A stretch of 6,142 bases of DNA from Peptococcaceae bacterium (GTDB taxonomy: Bacteria; Bacillota; Peptococcia; Peptococcales; Peptococcaceae). This document shows positions 5,505-6,142 of this stretch, piece by piece. The notes under the pieces are model-generated. The model worked only from the letters and a program-made list of their open reading frames with translations. It was not told where the DNA came from and made no database searches. The stretch lies in NCBI GenBank assembly GCA_017383785.1, contig JAFNVD010000094.1, positions 1 through 6,142 on the forward strand. The letters are read 5' to 3'. The translations under genes were made by a program, and so were the position numbers. The first letter of the stretch is position 1. The number at the start of each line of letters is the position of its first letter.

Positions 5505-6142
5505 CTATTCTTTTACCACCATAGTGCCGACCCCTTCATCGGTAAACAATTCCAGCAGCATACTATGATCAAAACAGCCATCTACAATATGCACACTGTT
5601 CACACCACCACGAATGGCATCCATGCAGCAATCTACTTTCGGAATCATACCGCCACTGATTACCCCATTTTGTTTGTATGTTTCTGCTTTATCAAACGTT
5701 AATACAGAAATCACTTGTTTGTTGTTATCCTGTACACCATTGATATCGGTCAGCATAAACATTTTATCTGCCTGTAAACTTACTGCAATGCTTCCTGCTG
5801 CATAATCTGCATTGATATTGTACACCGCACCATCTGCATCACAGCCGATTGGAGAAATTACCGGTATAAAATCATTCTTAATTGCATGGTTTAGCAACTC
5901 CGGATTAATAAAATCCACTTCCCCTACATAGCCTAAATCAACATCTTTTCCATCTACGCTGGTATGTTTTTTCTTGGCTATGATAGTATGACCGTCAATC
6001 CCGCTAATGCCTACGGCTTTTCCGCCCAGCTTTTGAATCAAACCTACAATTTCCTGATTAATTCGGCCTACCAATACCATCTGAGCTATATCCATGGTAT
6101 CTTTATCAGTTACGCGCAAACCATTAATAAACTGTGGTTCTC
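5505..6142 (-). CDS. argB: N-acetylglutamate kinase, 5' end missing at window edge
   Basis: The minus-strand frame is open to the right edge. The 211 visible codons are the C-terminal part of a protein usually near 290 residues, so about 80 N-terminal residues with the early glycine-rich phosphate loops lie outside. The enzyme phosphorylates N-acetylglutamate with ATP, the second step of arginine synthesis. The reading EPQFINGLRVTD at the edge, then MVLVGRINQEIVGLI, GKAVGISGIDG and DLGYVGEVDFIN, are classic ArgB motifs. The C-terminal half shows IPVISPIG, NINADYAAGSIA (nucleotide-site region), MLTDINGV and GGMIPKVDCCMDAI (the conserved GGM-x-x-K). The terminal strand is GVGTMVVKE. A TTG within the frame (6117-6119) is an internal codon, not a start. 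Whether the enzyme is arginine-sensitive cannot be judged, because the N-terminal helix that decides this is missing. The gene ends with TAG, 25 bp before argD. Confidence 0.95.
   Translation of the reverse strand, partial: EPQFINGLRVTDKDTMDIAQMVLVGRINQEIVGLIQKLGGKAVGISGIDGHTIIAKKKHTSVDGKDVDLGYVGEVDFINPELLNHAIKNDFIPVISPIGCDADGAVYNINADYAAGSIAVSLQADKMFMLTDINGVQDNNKQVISVLTFDKAETYKQNGVISGGMIPKVDCCMDAIRGGVNSVHIVDGCFDHSMLLELFTDEGVGTMVVKE

Noticed and set aside
1..6142. A mobile element, prophage, CRISPR array or defence island
   Set aside because: There is no transposase, integrase, long terminal inverted repeat, regularly spaced repeat or tRNA attachment site; nearly all recognisable genes are housekeeping metabolism.

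Overview
The window is an AT-rich stretch of ordinary bacterial chromosome. Clear Shine-Dalgarno sites, sigma-A-type promoters, intrinsic terminators with U tracts, a DegV-family protein and an argB-argD gene pair all point to a low-GC Bacillota (Firmicutes). A Negativicutes/Clostridia-like lineage is my guess from protein flavour only; no rRNA or tRNA gene is present to test it.

Left part (1-1712). The end of an unrecognised plus-strand gene (2-181) meets a minus-strand unit at a bidirectional terminator (203-239). That unit is a GNAT acetyltransferase gene (487-933) followed by a tiny gene for a 56-residue charged, probably coiled-coil protein (249-419). It starts from a near-consensus promoter (1007-1035). 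That promoter lies in a 152-bp divergent region shared with a plus-strand nitroreductase-family gene (1086-1637), and its -10 element falls in an 11-bp tandem repeat. The nitroreductase gene ends at a strong bidirectional terminator (1673-1712).

Right part (1728-6142). All genes are on the minus strand, read right to left: argB (N-acetylglutamate kinase, 5' end beyond the window), argD (acetylornithine aminotransferase), a GC-rich hairpin terminator, an extended -10 promoter, an unrecognised five-helix membrane protein, tyrA (prephenate/arogenate dehydrogenase without an ACT domain), then after a 196-bp gap degV (FakB-like fatty-acid-binding protein). argB and argD catalyse consecutive parts of the ornithine/arginine pathway and are 25 bp apart. 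The membrane protein and tyrA are 35 bp apart and probably share one transcript.

I see no mobile element, CRISPR array, phage gene, toxin-antitoxin pair or defence system, and no good case for a wholly new system. The items most worth a second look are the two unrecognised small genes (56-aa coiled coil; 171-aa membrane protein), residue changes at key positions in TyrA and DegV, and two repeat structures in regulatory regions.
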